Under the pieces are notes generated by a model. It searched no databases and was not told the origin of the DNA. It saw only the letters and a list, made by a program, of their open reading frames with translations. Positions 42,622 to 50,710 of a stretch of 64,000 nt of DNA are shown one piece after another (within the stretch, counting starts at the first letter, position 1; each line of letters opens with the position of its first letter). The position numbers and the translations under genes are program-made. This DNA comes from Chachezhania antarctica (GTDB lineage: Bacteria; Pseudomonadota; Alphaproteobacteria; Rhodobacterales; Rhodobacteraceae), in the NCBI RefSeq assembly GCF_003646465.1, contig NZ_QZEX01000005.1, forward strand, positions 1,123-65,122, in the 5' to 3' direction.

Positions 42622-43323
42622 TCAGCTTTCGCGCGGCCCGATCTCCGTTCGGATCTCGTCCAGCCCGGCAACCCCGCCGGTGATCACGTCCCCCGCCACG
42701 ACCGGCCCCACGCCCGCAGGCGTGCCGGTCATGATCAGGTCGCCCGCTTCCAGCGCCATCGTCCGCGACACGATCGCGATCTGTTCCTGCACGTCCCAGA
42801 TCTGTTCCGCCAGATCGCCGTCCTGCCTGACCTCACCGTTCACCGCCAGCCAGATCCGCCCGGCCTCGACCGACGGTACATCCGCCCAGGGCGTGATCGC
42901 GGTGATCGGCGCCGACATGTCGAAGCCCTTGCCCCAATCCCACGGTCGCCCCATCTCGCGCGCCTTCAGTTGCAGATCGCGGCGCGTCAGATCCAGCCCC
43001 ACGCCCGCGCCGAAGATATGGCCATAGGCATCCTCGGCGCGGATATTGCGCCCGCCCTTGCCGATGGCGATGACCAGCTCGATCTCGTATTGCAGGTTCT
43101 CGGTCTCGGGCGGGTACGGCACGGTCACACCGTTATCCACCACCGCATCGGCAGGCTTGGTGAAGAAGAACGGCGGCTCCCGGTCCGGATCGCGCCCCAT
43201 CTCGCGCGCATGGGCTGCATAGTTGCGGCCCACGCAGAAGATCCGGCGCACGGGGAACCGCGCGCCCGAACCCTTCACCGCAACCGAAGCCTGTGGATGC
43301 GGCGGAAATACATAGTCGGTCAT
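42622..43323 (-). CDS. Fumarylacetoacetate hydrolase-family protein (probable fumarylpyruvate hydrolase)
   Basis: 233 residues of the FAH fold. Marks are RIFCVGRNYAAHAREMG, the metal-binding Glu pair in LQYEIELVIAIGKGGRNI, an Asp in GVGLDLTRRDLQ, and the closing LIMTGTPAGVGPVVAGDVI. Its partner 21 bases upstream is gentisate dioxygenase, so hydrolysis of fumaryl- or maleylpyruvate to pyruvate and a C4 acid is the natural assignment. Confidence 0.88.
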   Translation of the reverse strand: MTDYVFPPHPQASVAVKGSGARFPVRRIFCVGRNYAAHAREMGRDPDREPPFFFTKPADAVVDNGVTVPYPPETENLQYEIELVIAIGKGGRNIRAEDAYGHIFGAGVGLDLTRRDLQLKAREMGRPWDWGKGFDMSAPITAITPWADVPSVEAGRIWLAVNGEVRQDGDLAEQIWDVQEQIAIVSRTMALEAGDLIMTGTPAGVGPVVAGDVITGGVAGLDEIRTEIGPRES

Positions 43324-43344
43324 CTGGTCATTCGTCCCTTGTCG

Positions 43345-44391
43345 TCAGGCATTGCCGCGGGCTTCGCGGAAAAGTCCCAGCTTTTCCTGAATGGGCCGGT
43401 CGGAAAAGGCAAACAGAACGGCCTCGCCCTCGGGCTCGTGCACCACCTCGTGCCACGACGGCACGACGAACACATCCCGCGGACCCCAGGTGATCTCCTG
43501 CCCGTTGACCCACGACCGCCCCCGCCCCTCGACCGGCACGAAGCCCGTCGCATCGGTCGACTTGTAGGGCGCGGTCTTCATGCCCTTGGGCAGAAGCTGC
43601 AGGCAGGTCCCCACCGTCGGCATAGCCCAGTCCCCGTTCACCGGGTTCACGTAGCGCATCTTCAGACCGTGGCAGGGATCCCATTCACGGGCCGCCTTCA
43701 TCCGCTCCAGCGCCTCGCGCGAGCGATCATAGGGATAGTTGAAGATCGGCGAGGCCGGGGTGCTCTTCTCGTACCCCAGCGGCAGCATGTTCGCCCCGTA
43801 GCGCGCCAGTGAATCCCCTTCAGGCGTGTCGCGCTTCTGCTGATCCTCGCCCATGCCCTCGGCGAAGGACGCGTCGAAGAACTGCACGATGGGAATGTCC
43901 AGCACGTCGAGCCACAGGACAGGATCCTGCGTGTCGTTGCCATGATCGTGCCACTGCCAATGCGGCGTGATCACGAAATCCCCGTATTGCATGTTGGTGA
44001 CCTCGCCATTCACCACCGTCTCACCGCCCGCGCTTTCCAGCACGAAGCGCAGCGCCGACTGGCTGTGGCGGTGCGCCGGCGCGACTTCTCCCGGCATCAC
44101 AAGCTGGACACCGGCATAAAGCGACGTCGTGATCCGCGACTGCCCGCGCAGGCCGGGGTTCTCCAGGATCAGCACCCGGCGCTCGGCCTCCTTGGCGGAG
44201 ATCAGGGCCGAGGCCTCGATCAGCTTCTCGCGCACCGTGTCGTAGCGCCAGGCATGGGGCTTGCAGCCACTGGTGGGCTCCGGCGTGATGATGCCCGCCA
44301 TCACCGACCACAGCGCGGTCATGTTCTCGGGGTCGATGGAGTCGTAGAACGCGCGGCGCTCCGGCGTCTCGCTCGGGGTCTCGAAAGCCAT
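43345..44391 (-). CDS. gtdA: Gentisate 1,2-dioxygenase
   Basis: 348 residues, a bicupin. The N-terminal cupin has PAHRHSQSALRFVLESAG (metal His pair) and TPHWQWHDHGN. The C-terminal cupin carries VVPSWHEVVHEPEGEAVLFAFSD. These match gentisate dioxygenase, which opens the ring of gentisate to maleylpyruvate with Fe(II). GGAGGAG lies just before the ATG at 44391. It forms an operon with the FAH-family hydrolase. No maleylpyruvate isomerase lies nearby. Confidence 0.92.
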   Translation of the reverse strand: MAFETPSETPERRAFYDSIDPENMTALWSVMAGIITPEPTSGCKPHAWRYDTVREKLIEASALISAKEAERRVLILENPGLRGQSRITTSLYAGVQLVMPGEVAPAHRHSQSALRFVLESAGGETVVNGEVTNMQYGDFVITPHWQWHDHGNDTQDPVLWLDVLDIPIVQFFDASFAEGMGEDQQKRDTPEGDSLARYGANMLPLGYEKSTPASPIFNYPYDRSREALERMKAAREWDPCHGLKMRYVNPVNGDWAMPTVGTCLQLLPKGMKTAPYKSTDATGFVPVEGRGRSWVNGQEITWGPRDVFVVPSWHEVVHEPEGEAVLFAFSDRPIQEKLGLFREARGNA

Positions 44392-44558
44392 CGGGGTCTC
44401 CTCCTCCTTTGGCGACAGTTTGCAGGCCGGTTTCGAACCGGTCAGAGCCTGCCTTCGCCGTGGCAACGCGTCTCCTCCCTGCTCCCGAAACCTATCGCGC
44501 CTTTCGACAGGCGGAAAGAGTTTTGATATCCGAAACGCACCGCTTCCCGGAACGATCC

Positions 44559-44626
44559 CCCTTCTTCACTTCCGAAACACTCCGGGGGAGTCGCCCGAAG
44601 GGCGGCGGGGGCAGAGCCCCCTTTCA
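44559..44626. repeat. Dispersed palindromic repeat family 1, copy D (inverted, partial)
   Basis: It reads as the reverse complement of the left half of copy A: GAAACACTCCGGGGGAGT, GGGCGG, then GGGGGC-AGA-GCCCCC. The right half is missing. It lies between the gentisate module and the TauE/SafE gene; nothing else is seen in 44392-44691. Confidence 0.6.
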
Positions 44627-44691
44627 ACGCCCCGGAAAGCCCCGACAAAAGGGAAACTTGCCCCCGCCCGGCCCGACCGGGTCCGGCCCGG

Positions 44692-45435
44692 TCAACCGGC
44701 CAGCGTCTGCCAGACCATCCGCAGCGCCATGGCCACCAGCAGGACCAGCACGATCCGGTCGAACAGTTGGGCCGAGACGTTCTTCGCCAGTCGTCCCCCC
44801 AGCGACATCGCCGCCAGTTGCCCCACCAGCCCGGCCATGCTGACCGCCGCAATCGGCCAGGTCAGAAGCCCGTGGGAGATCTGCACGGGAACCTGGCTCA
44901 GGCACATCGCCACGAAGGACAGCGAGATCGTGGGCACGAAAACCGCTCTTTCCAGCCGCAACGCGTTCAGGAACGTGATCGACACCGGCGCCGACAGCCC
45001 CACCGCCCCCTGCAGGATACCGCCCGCGAGACCTGCCGGACCGGCCAGCTTCGTGGCAAGGGGCAGTGACAGATGAAATCCGGGCCGCGCCAGACGCAGC
45101 AGAACATAGATCAGAACGATCCCGGCCAGACCCAGTATCAAAGCCTCGGCCGGCAGGCTCACCAGCATTTCCGTGCCGATCCACGCCCCGGCAAAACTGG
45201 CAGCCGCCAGGATCCACGGCAGCGGGCCGCGCATGCGGGTCTCGCGGAACTGCCACAGTTGAACGAGGTTCGACACGAGGTTCGACAGCGCCATGATCGC
45301 CACGGCATCCCGCAGGCTCAGCACCGCCGCGATCACCGGAACGGCAATCACCGGCGCGCCGGCCCCCGTCACGCCCTTGACGAGCCCGCCCAGGGCCATC
45401 GCCACCGCGATGATCGCAAATTCGGTGAGCGTCAT
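44692..45435 (-). CDS. TauE/SafE-family membrane permease
   Basis: 247 residues, about eight hydrophobic segments. The opening FAIIAVAMALGGLVKGVTGAGAPVIAVP and the central GPAGLAGGILQGAVGLSAPVSITFL are the two family repeats. Members export sulfite, sulfoacetate or other organic anions. The position 300 bases upstream of, and on the same strand as, the gentisate genes hints at an aromatic or organic acid anion, but a repeat copy separates them. Confidence 0.87.
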   Translation of the reverse strand: MTLTEFAIIAVAMALGGLVKGVTGAGAPVIAVPVIAAVLSLRDAVAIMALSNLVSNLVQLWQFRETRMRGPLPWILAAASFAGAWIGTEMLVSLPAEALILGLAGIVLIYVLLRLARPGFHLSLPLATKLAGPAGLAGGILQGAVGLSAPVSITFLNALRLERAVFVPTISLSFVAMCLSQVPVQISHGLLTWPIAAVSMAGLVGQLAAMSLGGRLAKNVSAQLFDRIVLVLLVAMALRMVWQTLAG

Positions 45436-45824
45436 GGCCCCAGCCTCGCATCCATCTGCATGGCCGTGCCCTTCACCCGCCACCGGGACGATGCCTAGCG
45501 CGGCGGCCCTCCGGCCACAAGCCGCGCCCCGCGGGGCCAGAGAACGGGCGTTCCGCGATGTCGACCCTGTGGATGTTCTTGTGGAAGAAGAACATTGCCC
45601 CGGCTTTCCCGCCGCGATCAGCACGGGGCCTGTGGGCAAAGCCGTGGACAGGCCGGAGGATGGCCCGGCCCCTGCGCCATAACGCCCTGCGGCACCTCAA
45701 CGTGTGCGCGCTTCACGCAGAAACTGCACGAAACCCCGGCGCTTTCCATCAAGGTTTCGTGCCGTCAGGGAACGTGGAAAACTCCCGCTCTCCCCGCCAA
45801 CTGCGGGCACTGGCCAACAATCGT
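45436..45824. other. Intergenic region with a long-arm hairpin
   Basis: 389 bases without a gene. A perfect 10-bp inverted repeat GCACGAAACC (45726-45735) / GGTTTCGTGC (45753-45762) with a 17-nt loop lies 63 bases past the TetR stop and may end its transcript. I see nothing else in the region. Confidence 0.4.
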
Positions 45825-46412
45825 CTAGGGCGCGCGGATTAGCGCCTTTTCTGCCGCCAGCGTCATGCGGGCGACGTAGTCGGCCTGGCTCCACCCGCAG
45901 TCGAAACGCAGTTGCCGCCAGCTTCCGACCGAAAGCATGGTCCACAGCAGATCCGTCGCCTCGGTCGCGGACAGGTCCGGCGTCAGGTCCCCGTCGCGGT
46001 GCAAAGCCGCGACCGCCGCGGCGCAGCCGTCGCGCACGGCACGCATCCGGTCGGCCAGCGCCTCGGCCGCGTCGGCGTCGGTGTGCTGCATCGCTGCCAG
46101 CGCTTCGCCCAGGCCCCAGATCTCGGGGATGTAATTGCCCCAGGACTCCACCCAGCTTTTCAGCCGCGCCCGCCCTGTTTCCGCCGTGCGGCTGGGTTCC
46201 AGCCGCGCGTCGACCTCGTTCACCTCGTCCAGGTGGCGCGCCGCGGCGATCAGAAGCTCGGCCCGGGTCGAGAAATGCAGGTACAGCGCCTGCCGGCTGA
46301 TCCCGGCCGTGCGCGCGATGTCCGACATGCGGACCGATTTCGACCCGCCCTGCAGCAGATCGAGCGTTGCGGTCAGGATACGAAGGCGGGTCGTCTGATT
46401 CTCACTTGACAT
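45825..46412 (-). CDS. TetR-family transcriptional repressor
   Basis: 195 residues. The N-terminal HTH is RILTATLDLLQGGSKSVRMSDIARTAGISRQALYLHFSTRAEL (residues about 10-52). The ligand-binding helices follow, with no Cys or metal pattern. It is divergent from the NAD(P)-binding gene at 46485. Three palindromes of the same sequence lie in the 72-base gap, and one covers its own start codon, so strong autorepression is expected. Confidence 0.9.
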   Translation of the reverse strand: MSSENQTTRLRILTATLDLLQGGSKSVRMSDIARTAGISRQALYLHFSTRAELLIAAARHLDEVNEVDARLEPSRTAETGRARLKSWVESWGNYIPEIWGLGEALAAMQHTDADAAEALADRMRAVRDGCAAAVAALHRDGDLTPDLSATEATDLLWTMLSVGSWRQLRFDCGWSQADYVARMTLAAEKALIRAP

Positions 46413-46465
46413 GATGTAAAGTGCACGCCACTTGACAGCATGTCAACTTGACACGGTGTCAAGTT
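46404..46465. promoter_or_regulatory. Three tandem TetR operators
   Basis: Site 1 (46404-46422) is an imperfect ACTTGACA-TGA-TGTaAAGT over the TetR start codon. Site 2 (46432-46446) is a perfect TTGACA-GCA-TGTCAA. Site 3 (46445-46465) is a perfect 21-bp AACTTGACAC-G-GTGTCAAGTT. All share the TTGACA/TGTCAA core. TTGACA also mimics a -35 box, so binding would block both promoters. Confidence 0.75.
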
Positions 46466-46484
46466 CAGTTTCGGAGGGAAACCC

Positions 46485-47114
46485 ATGAAGATCATCATTT
46501 TCGGTGCGACCGGCTCTGTCGGGTCGAAAGTTGTCGATACGCTGCTGGCGGACGGCCATGACGTCACCGCCTTCGCCCGCCATCCCGAACGGCTGGATAC
46601 GGATAGCCCTGCGCTGTCCCGGGTCGCCGGCGACGCGCTGGACGCCGCGCAGGTCTCGGCCGCGATGGCCGGGCAGGACGCGGTTGTCGTGGCGCTTGGC
46701 GCGGGCAATTCGATCACCAGCCGGATCAGGTCCAGGGGCACGCTGAACGTGATACGCGCGATGCATGACCACGGCGTGCGGCGGCTGATCTGCCAGTCGA
46801 CGCTGGGCGCGGGCGACAGCTGGGCGAACCTCGATGTCTTCTGGAAGACGGTAATGTTCGGCTTCCTGCTGAAACAGGTCCACCGCGAGCATGAATTGCA
46901 GGAGCAGCTGGTCCAGGCCTCGGGGCTCGACTGGACCATCGTCCGGCCCGCGGCCTTCACCGACGATCCGGCCACCGGGCAGTACAAGACCGGCTTCGGC
47001 CCGATGGTCCGCGGCCTGAAACTGAAGATCCCGCGCGCCGATCTGGCGGGGTTCCTGTCGCGCCAGGTCACCGATCTGACCTACCTGCACCGCCCTGTCG
47101 CGATCTCCACCTGA
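46485..47114 (+). CDS. NAD(P)-binding (NmrA/SDR-like) oxidoreductase
   Basis: 209 residues. The Rossmann fingerprint is KIIIFGATGSVGSKVVDTLLADGHDVTAF. Further NmrA/atypical-SDR marks are AVVVALGAG, VRRLICQSTLGAGDSW and LDWTIVRPAAFTDDPATG. There is no Tyr-x3-Lys pair, so it belongs to the atypical class that may sense redox rather than catalyse. GGAGG precedes the ATG. It is controlled by the divergent TetR protein through three operators. Confidence 0.85.
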   Translation: MKIIIFGATGSVGSKVVDTLLADGHDVTAFARHPERLDTDSPALSRVAGDALDAAQVSAAMAGQDAVVVALGAGNSITSRIRSRGTLNVIRAMHDHGVRRLICQSTLGAGDSWANLDVFWKTVMFGFLLKQVHREHELQEQLVQASGLDWTIVRPAAFTDDPATGQYKTGFGPMVRGLKLKIPRADLAGFLSRQVTDLTYLHRPVAIST

Positions 47115-47191
47115 TGCCACGGGGCTTGAGGCGGGGGCCGCAAGGCGCTAGGCAAGTTCAGCCCCCGCCCTTTTTTCCAAGGTGACCCCCT

Positions 47192-47893
47192 ATGGCCCGC
47201 AACACGTCCGGCCGCGGCCAGCGCGATCTGAAAGTCAAGGTCAAGACAGCCCGCGGCCGCAAGCTTTCATCCACCCGCTGGCTGCAGCGGCAACTGAACG
47301 ATCCCTACGTGCACCGCGCGAAGGCCGAAGGCTTTCGCGGGCGGGCCGCGTTCAAGATCATGGAACTGGACGACCGCTACCACTTCCTGCAACCCGGCGG
47401 CCGCATCGTGGACCTTGGCTGCGCCCCCGGCGGCTGGCTGCAGGTGGCGGTGCCGCGCGTGAACGCGCTGGGAGAGATGCAGAACAAGCCCCAGGGCCGC
47501 GTGATCGGCATCGACATTCAGGAGGTCGAACCGGTGGCGGGCGTCGAACTGCTGGAGATGGACTTCATGGCCGACGGCGCCGACACCCGCCTGCGCGAAA
47601 TGCTGGGTGGTGCGGCGGACGTGGTGATGTCGGACATGGCGGCCAAATCATCCGGCCACAAGCAGACCGACCACCTGCGCATCATCTCGCTCTGCGAGGC
47701 GGCGGCGTACTTCGCCTTCGACGTGCTGGACCCGGGCGGCACCTTCGTGGCGAAGGTCCTTGCCGGCGGCGCCGAGGGCGACCTGCAACAGGTGCTGAAG
47801 CAGAAGTTCGAGAAGGTCGCCAACGTGAAGCCACCCGCGTCGCGGTCGGACAGTTCCGAGAAGTTCGTGGTGGCGATGGGGTTTCGGGGTTAG
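47192..47893 (+). CDS. rlmE: 23S rRNA 2'-O-ribose methyltransferase RlmE (FtsJ)
   Basis: 233 residues. The FtsJ core shows [24 protein letters not shown] (with the first catalytic Lys), SAM site [15 protein letters not shown], the catalytic Asp in [17 protein letters not shown], and FVAKVLAGG with the second Lys. It methylates U2552 in the ribosomal A-loop at 50S assembly. A basic N-terminal tail of about 25 residues exceeds the E. coli form. Confidence 0.95.
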   Translation: MARNTSGRGQRDLKVKVKTARGRKLSSTRWLQRQLNDPYVHRAKAEGFRGRAAFKIMELDDRYHFLQPGGRIVDLGCAPGGWLQVAVPRVNALGEMQNKPQGRVIGIDIQEVEPVAGVELLEMDFMADGADTRLREMLGGAADVVMSDMAAKSSGHKQTDHLRIISLCEAAAYFAFDVLDPGGTFVAKVLAGGAEGDLQQVLKQKFEKVANVKPPASRSDSSEKFVVAMGFRG

Positions 47894-47928
47894 GGCAGCC
47901 TTGACGCTCGGCTGCCCCCGCCCGTCTG

Positions 47929-49008
47929 TCAGGTGGACGCACTGAAGAAGAAGCGGACCATCTCCGTGCTCGCATCCGGGCCTTGCGGGTCGGTATAGCT
48001 GCCCGTCGTCTGACCGCCGGACCATGCGTGTCCAAGGCCCTCGACGACCCAGTGTTCGACCGCTTCCGTACCTGCTTCGTCGTAAGTCGTGCAGCGCCGA
48101 TAGGTCCGGCCGCCCGACGTGCCCTCATCCTCGGTCTGAAGGCTCTGCCGCGGGCCGCCATCAAGAGCCTGCCGCACGATACGCTCGCCGTTCGATGGGT
48201 GCACCGTGGCATCGGCATCGCCGTGGAAGACGATGGTGCGCGTGGCAGCCTTACCCGGAGCGCTTTCGATCACGCGTCCGGCCATGGCCGCGAAGGCGGA
48301 GGGGACGTCCTGCGCAGCCCCCGCGGGCAGACCGGAATGGGCGCCCACGGACTTGAACAGATCCGGATAGGTATCGCCAAGAATGACGGCCATCGCGGCC
48401 CCGGCCGACAGGCCCGCGACGAAGACCTTGCCCTTGGGAATGGCATGGTCGGCGATGGCCTCGCGGGTCAGACCCGCGATAATGGCAGGCTCGCCACGGT
48501 CGCGCTGCTGATCCCCGCGGCTGAACCAGTTCCAGCAAGACTGGGCGTTGTCGCCGCGCGATTGGTGCGGATAGACGACGATGAAACGATGCCGCTCGGC
48601 CAGGGCGTTCATCCCGGTCCCCTTGGCGAAATCTTCCGGCGTCTGGGTGCAACCGTGGAGCATGACGACCAACCCGGTGACACCCTCTGCCGCCGAGGCG
48701 GGAACATAGGTGCGATAGCGACGCGTTCCCGCGGCGCAGGTGAACGTGCCTTCTGCAAAAAGCGCCCCGTTCGGCAGGTCCTCGGGCGCGGATGCCGGGG
48801 GCGCGTTGGGCTGAAGGCGGGCCATCAGGCCGGACAGCGCGGTCGGCAGCGCGTCGCTGCCGCCACCGGCGGGCAACCCGGCCATGGGTCCGGCGGTCAG
48901 GCCGTGCTGGGCAAGGGTCCGGGTCACGAGGTCGTTGGCGGCGGCAAGTTGCGTGGCGCGCGTTTGCCCGGCCGCCGGGCGCCAGGCGCCGGCGTTGAAG
49001 TTGATCAT
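47929..49008 (-). CDS. PHB depolymerase-family (extracellular-type) esterase
   Basis: 359 residues, alpha/beta hydrolase. After an N-terminal region of about 100 residues come LVVMLHGCTQTPEDFAKGTGMN (oxyanion hole), the lipase box VAGLSAGAAMAV with the nucleophilic Ser, the Asp of FHGDADATVHPSNG, and the His of EGLGHAWSGG. Typical secretion signals are missing, so it may act inside the cell or be exported otherwise. The upstream ribbon-helix-helix gene (26 bases away) probably regulates it. Confidence 0.88.
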   Translation of the reverse strand: MINFNAGAWRPAAGQTRATQLAAANDLVTRTLAQHGLTAGPMAGLPAGGGSDALPTALSGLMARLQPNAPPASAPEDLPNGALFAEGTFTCAAGTRRYRTYVPASAAEGVTGLVVMLHGCTQTPEDFAKGTGMNALAERHRFIVVYPHQSRGDNAQSCWNWFSRGDQQRDRGEPAIIAGLTREAIADHAIPKGKVFVAGLSAGAAMAVILGDTYPDLFKSVGAHSGLPAGAAQDVPSAFAAMAGRVIESAPGKAATRTIVFHGDADATVHPSNGERIVRQALDGGPRQSLQTEDEGTSGGRTYRRCTTYDEAGTEAVEHWVVEGLGHAWSGGQTTGSYTDPQGPDASTEMVRFFFSAST

Positions 49009-49034
49009 CTGTTGCGTCCTTGTGAGGGCCGCCG

Positions 49035-49451
49035 CTAGTGGATGCGGTCGGCCAGGGCCTTCTTGATGTCCGCAGAAGCCTGAAGGCTGCCGAGAACGGT
49101 GATCGAGCCGATGGTCGCCCGGGCGAGATCGGGCGTGACGTCCGAGCCGATGCGGGCCAGGCCCACAACTTTGATATGCAGAACCTCTCCCGCCGCACGA
49201 AGTTGCTCAAGCTCCGCCCGTCCGAAGTCCCTGAGGCCGAGCTCCATGGTATGGCGCTCGATCGAGCGGTCGACGGCCTCTCCATGCGTGTCGAGCTGCT
49301 TGCGGATCGCCGTCCGGATGAAGTCGCTCCGGTTCGAATAGAACCCCTCCTGCACCAGAAGATCGATGCGGCCGAGGTCGACGAAGCCAAGATTGATGGT
49401 GATCTTCTCGTTATCGGGCTGCTTGTCCCTGATCTGTCTTATCTCGGCCAT
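49035..49451 (-). CDS. CopG-family ribbon-helix-helix regulator
   Basis: 138 residues. The ribbon-helix-helix motif is ITINLGFVDLGRIDLLVQEGFYSNRSDFIRTAIRKQL (about 17-53). The C-terminal half is of the kind seen in CopG-like proteins linked to polyhydroxyalkanoate genes in Rhodobacterales. It is in an apparent operon with the PHB depolymerase-type esterase. Just upstream of its start, on the minus strand, CATCCATRTA repeats at 11-base spacing, a fitting RHH operator. Confidence 0.82.
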   Translation of the reverse strand: MAEIRQIRDKQPDNEKITINLGFVDLGRIDLLVQEGFYSNRSDFIRTAIRKQLDTHGEAVDRSIERHTMELGLRDFGRAELEQLRAAGEVLHIKVVGLARIGSDVTPDLARATIGSITVLGSLQASADIKKALADRIH

Positions 49452-49454
49452 GGC

Positions 49455-49490
49455 AAATTCTCCATCTACATGGATGGTATATGGATGTTC
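49455..49490. promoter_or_regulatory. Phased repeats upstream of the CopG-type gene
   Basis: On the minus strand CATCCATATAC is followed directly by CATCCATGTAG and ATGGAG. Two 11-base direct repeats (one helical turn) end shortly before the start codon. Such spacing is common for ribbon-helix-helix operators; self-control is inferred. Confidence 0.4.
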
Positions 49491-49792
49491 CTAGGAAGGT
49501 TGCAAGTGCGGCCGGCGGAAATGACCACGAAAGGGCAGCGTACGCCCGCACTGCCCTGCGTCGCCTGTGCACAGGGCACGGACGGACGTCTATCAACGGT
49601 CGTTGCTTTGGGGTTCAGCAGTACGGCGAAAGGGGCAGAACGCGGAAGGGGTTTGCCACTGCGTAAGAACGGACGCTCCCCACCCGCTTCGCTGGGCCCC
49701 GGCACCGTGCCGTCAATGACCAGTCCCGTCCGACCGATGGACCAGCAGTTTTCGCCGGGACGAGGCCGCCAAAGCATCCGCGACCCGATACG

Positions 49793-50710
49793 CTACTCTG
49801 CCTGTGCCTTCCATTTTTCCTTCAACAACACCCCGTTGAATTCTGCCCCCACGATCAGGATCGCGGCCATCACGTAGAGGAAGATCAGCGTGGCGATCAC
49901 CCCGGCCAGTCCGGCATAGGTGGCGTTGTAGGTCGCGAAATGGGCGATGTAGTAGCCGAAAACGGTGCCTCCGATAGCCCAGAGCACCAGCGTCAGCACC
50001 ACGCCGGGCAGGATCTGCTGCAGCCGGATGCGGTGCCCCGGCAGCCATTTGTGGAAGGCCGACACGGCCAGGAACAGCACGATCACCGTCATGACCGAGT
50101 TCATGACCCGCAGGTATTCCGGCTTCACCCAGCCCAGCATCTGGACCGGGAAATCCTCCTGAAAGAACTTCAGGTAGATGGGCAGCGCAAGTTCCAGCGT
50201 CACCGCGGCCATCACCGCCACGGCGCCCATGATCACGAACAGGATCGCCATCAGCCGGGTCTTCCAGAACGGGCGCGGGTCGACCTCGCGGTAGGCGCCG
50301 GTCATCGCCAGCCGGATCGCGTCGACGCCGTTCGAGGCGAAGTAGATCGCCACCAGCCCGCCGAAGGTCAGCAAGCCCGGCGAGGCGCCTTCGACGACGG
50401 ACCGCACTTCGGTCGTGAGGGGCTCGGCGATCTCTTCCGGCCAGGCGCCGAAGATCAGCGCGTTCACCCCCGATACGGGGATGTTCTGCGACAGGAAAGC
50501 CGCGAGCGAGACGATGAACAGGATGAACGGGAACAGCGCCAGCAGCAGCGACATCGCGAGATGGCTGCAAAAGACCAGCCCGTTCGTCGCGTTGAACCGC
50601 AGGAACGCCTGCCAGAAGGCCCAGAGCCAGAAGATCACATCCGATTTCACCTTGCGCATGCGTCCGACCGTATCATCCTTTGCGCGGTTGTGACCTGCCG
50701 GGCCGGTCAT
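49793..50710 (-). CDS. YihY/BrkB-family membrane protein
   Basis: 305 residues with six hydrophobic segments. Family marks are NATNGLVFCSHLAMSLLLALFPFILF, LVAIYFASNGVDAIRLAMTGAYREVD and LYVMAAILIVGAEFNGVLL. The function is not established; it was once annotated as ribonuclease BN in error. The ATG at 50710 overlaps the stop of the AI-2E gene (ATGA), which supports this start over the internal ATG at 50659. It is in an operon with the AI-2E-type transporter. Confidence 0.88.
   Translation of the reverse strand: MTGPAGHNRAKDDTVGRMRKVKSDVIFWLWAFWQAFLRFNATNGLVFCSHLAMSLLLALFPFILFIVSLAAFLSQNIPVSGVNALIFGAWPEEIAEPLTTEVRSVVEGASPGLLTFGGLVAIYFASNGVDAIRLAMTGAYREVDPRPFWKTRLMAILFVIMGAVAVMAAVTLELALPIYLKFFQEDFPVQMLGWVKPEYLRVMNSVMTVIVLFLAVSAFHKWLPGHRIRLQQILPGVVLTLVLWAIGGTVFGYYIAHFATYNATYAGLAGVIATLIFLYVMAAILIVGAEFNGVLLKEKWKAQAE

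Noticed and set aside
45558-45842. Small open frames between the TauE/SafE and TetR genes
   Set aside because: They have no ribosome sites, no family motifs and overlap each other on both strands; treated as non-coding.
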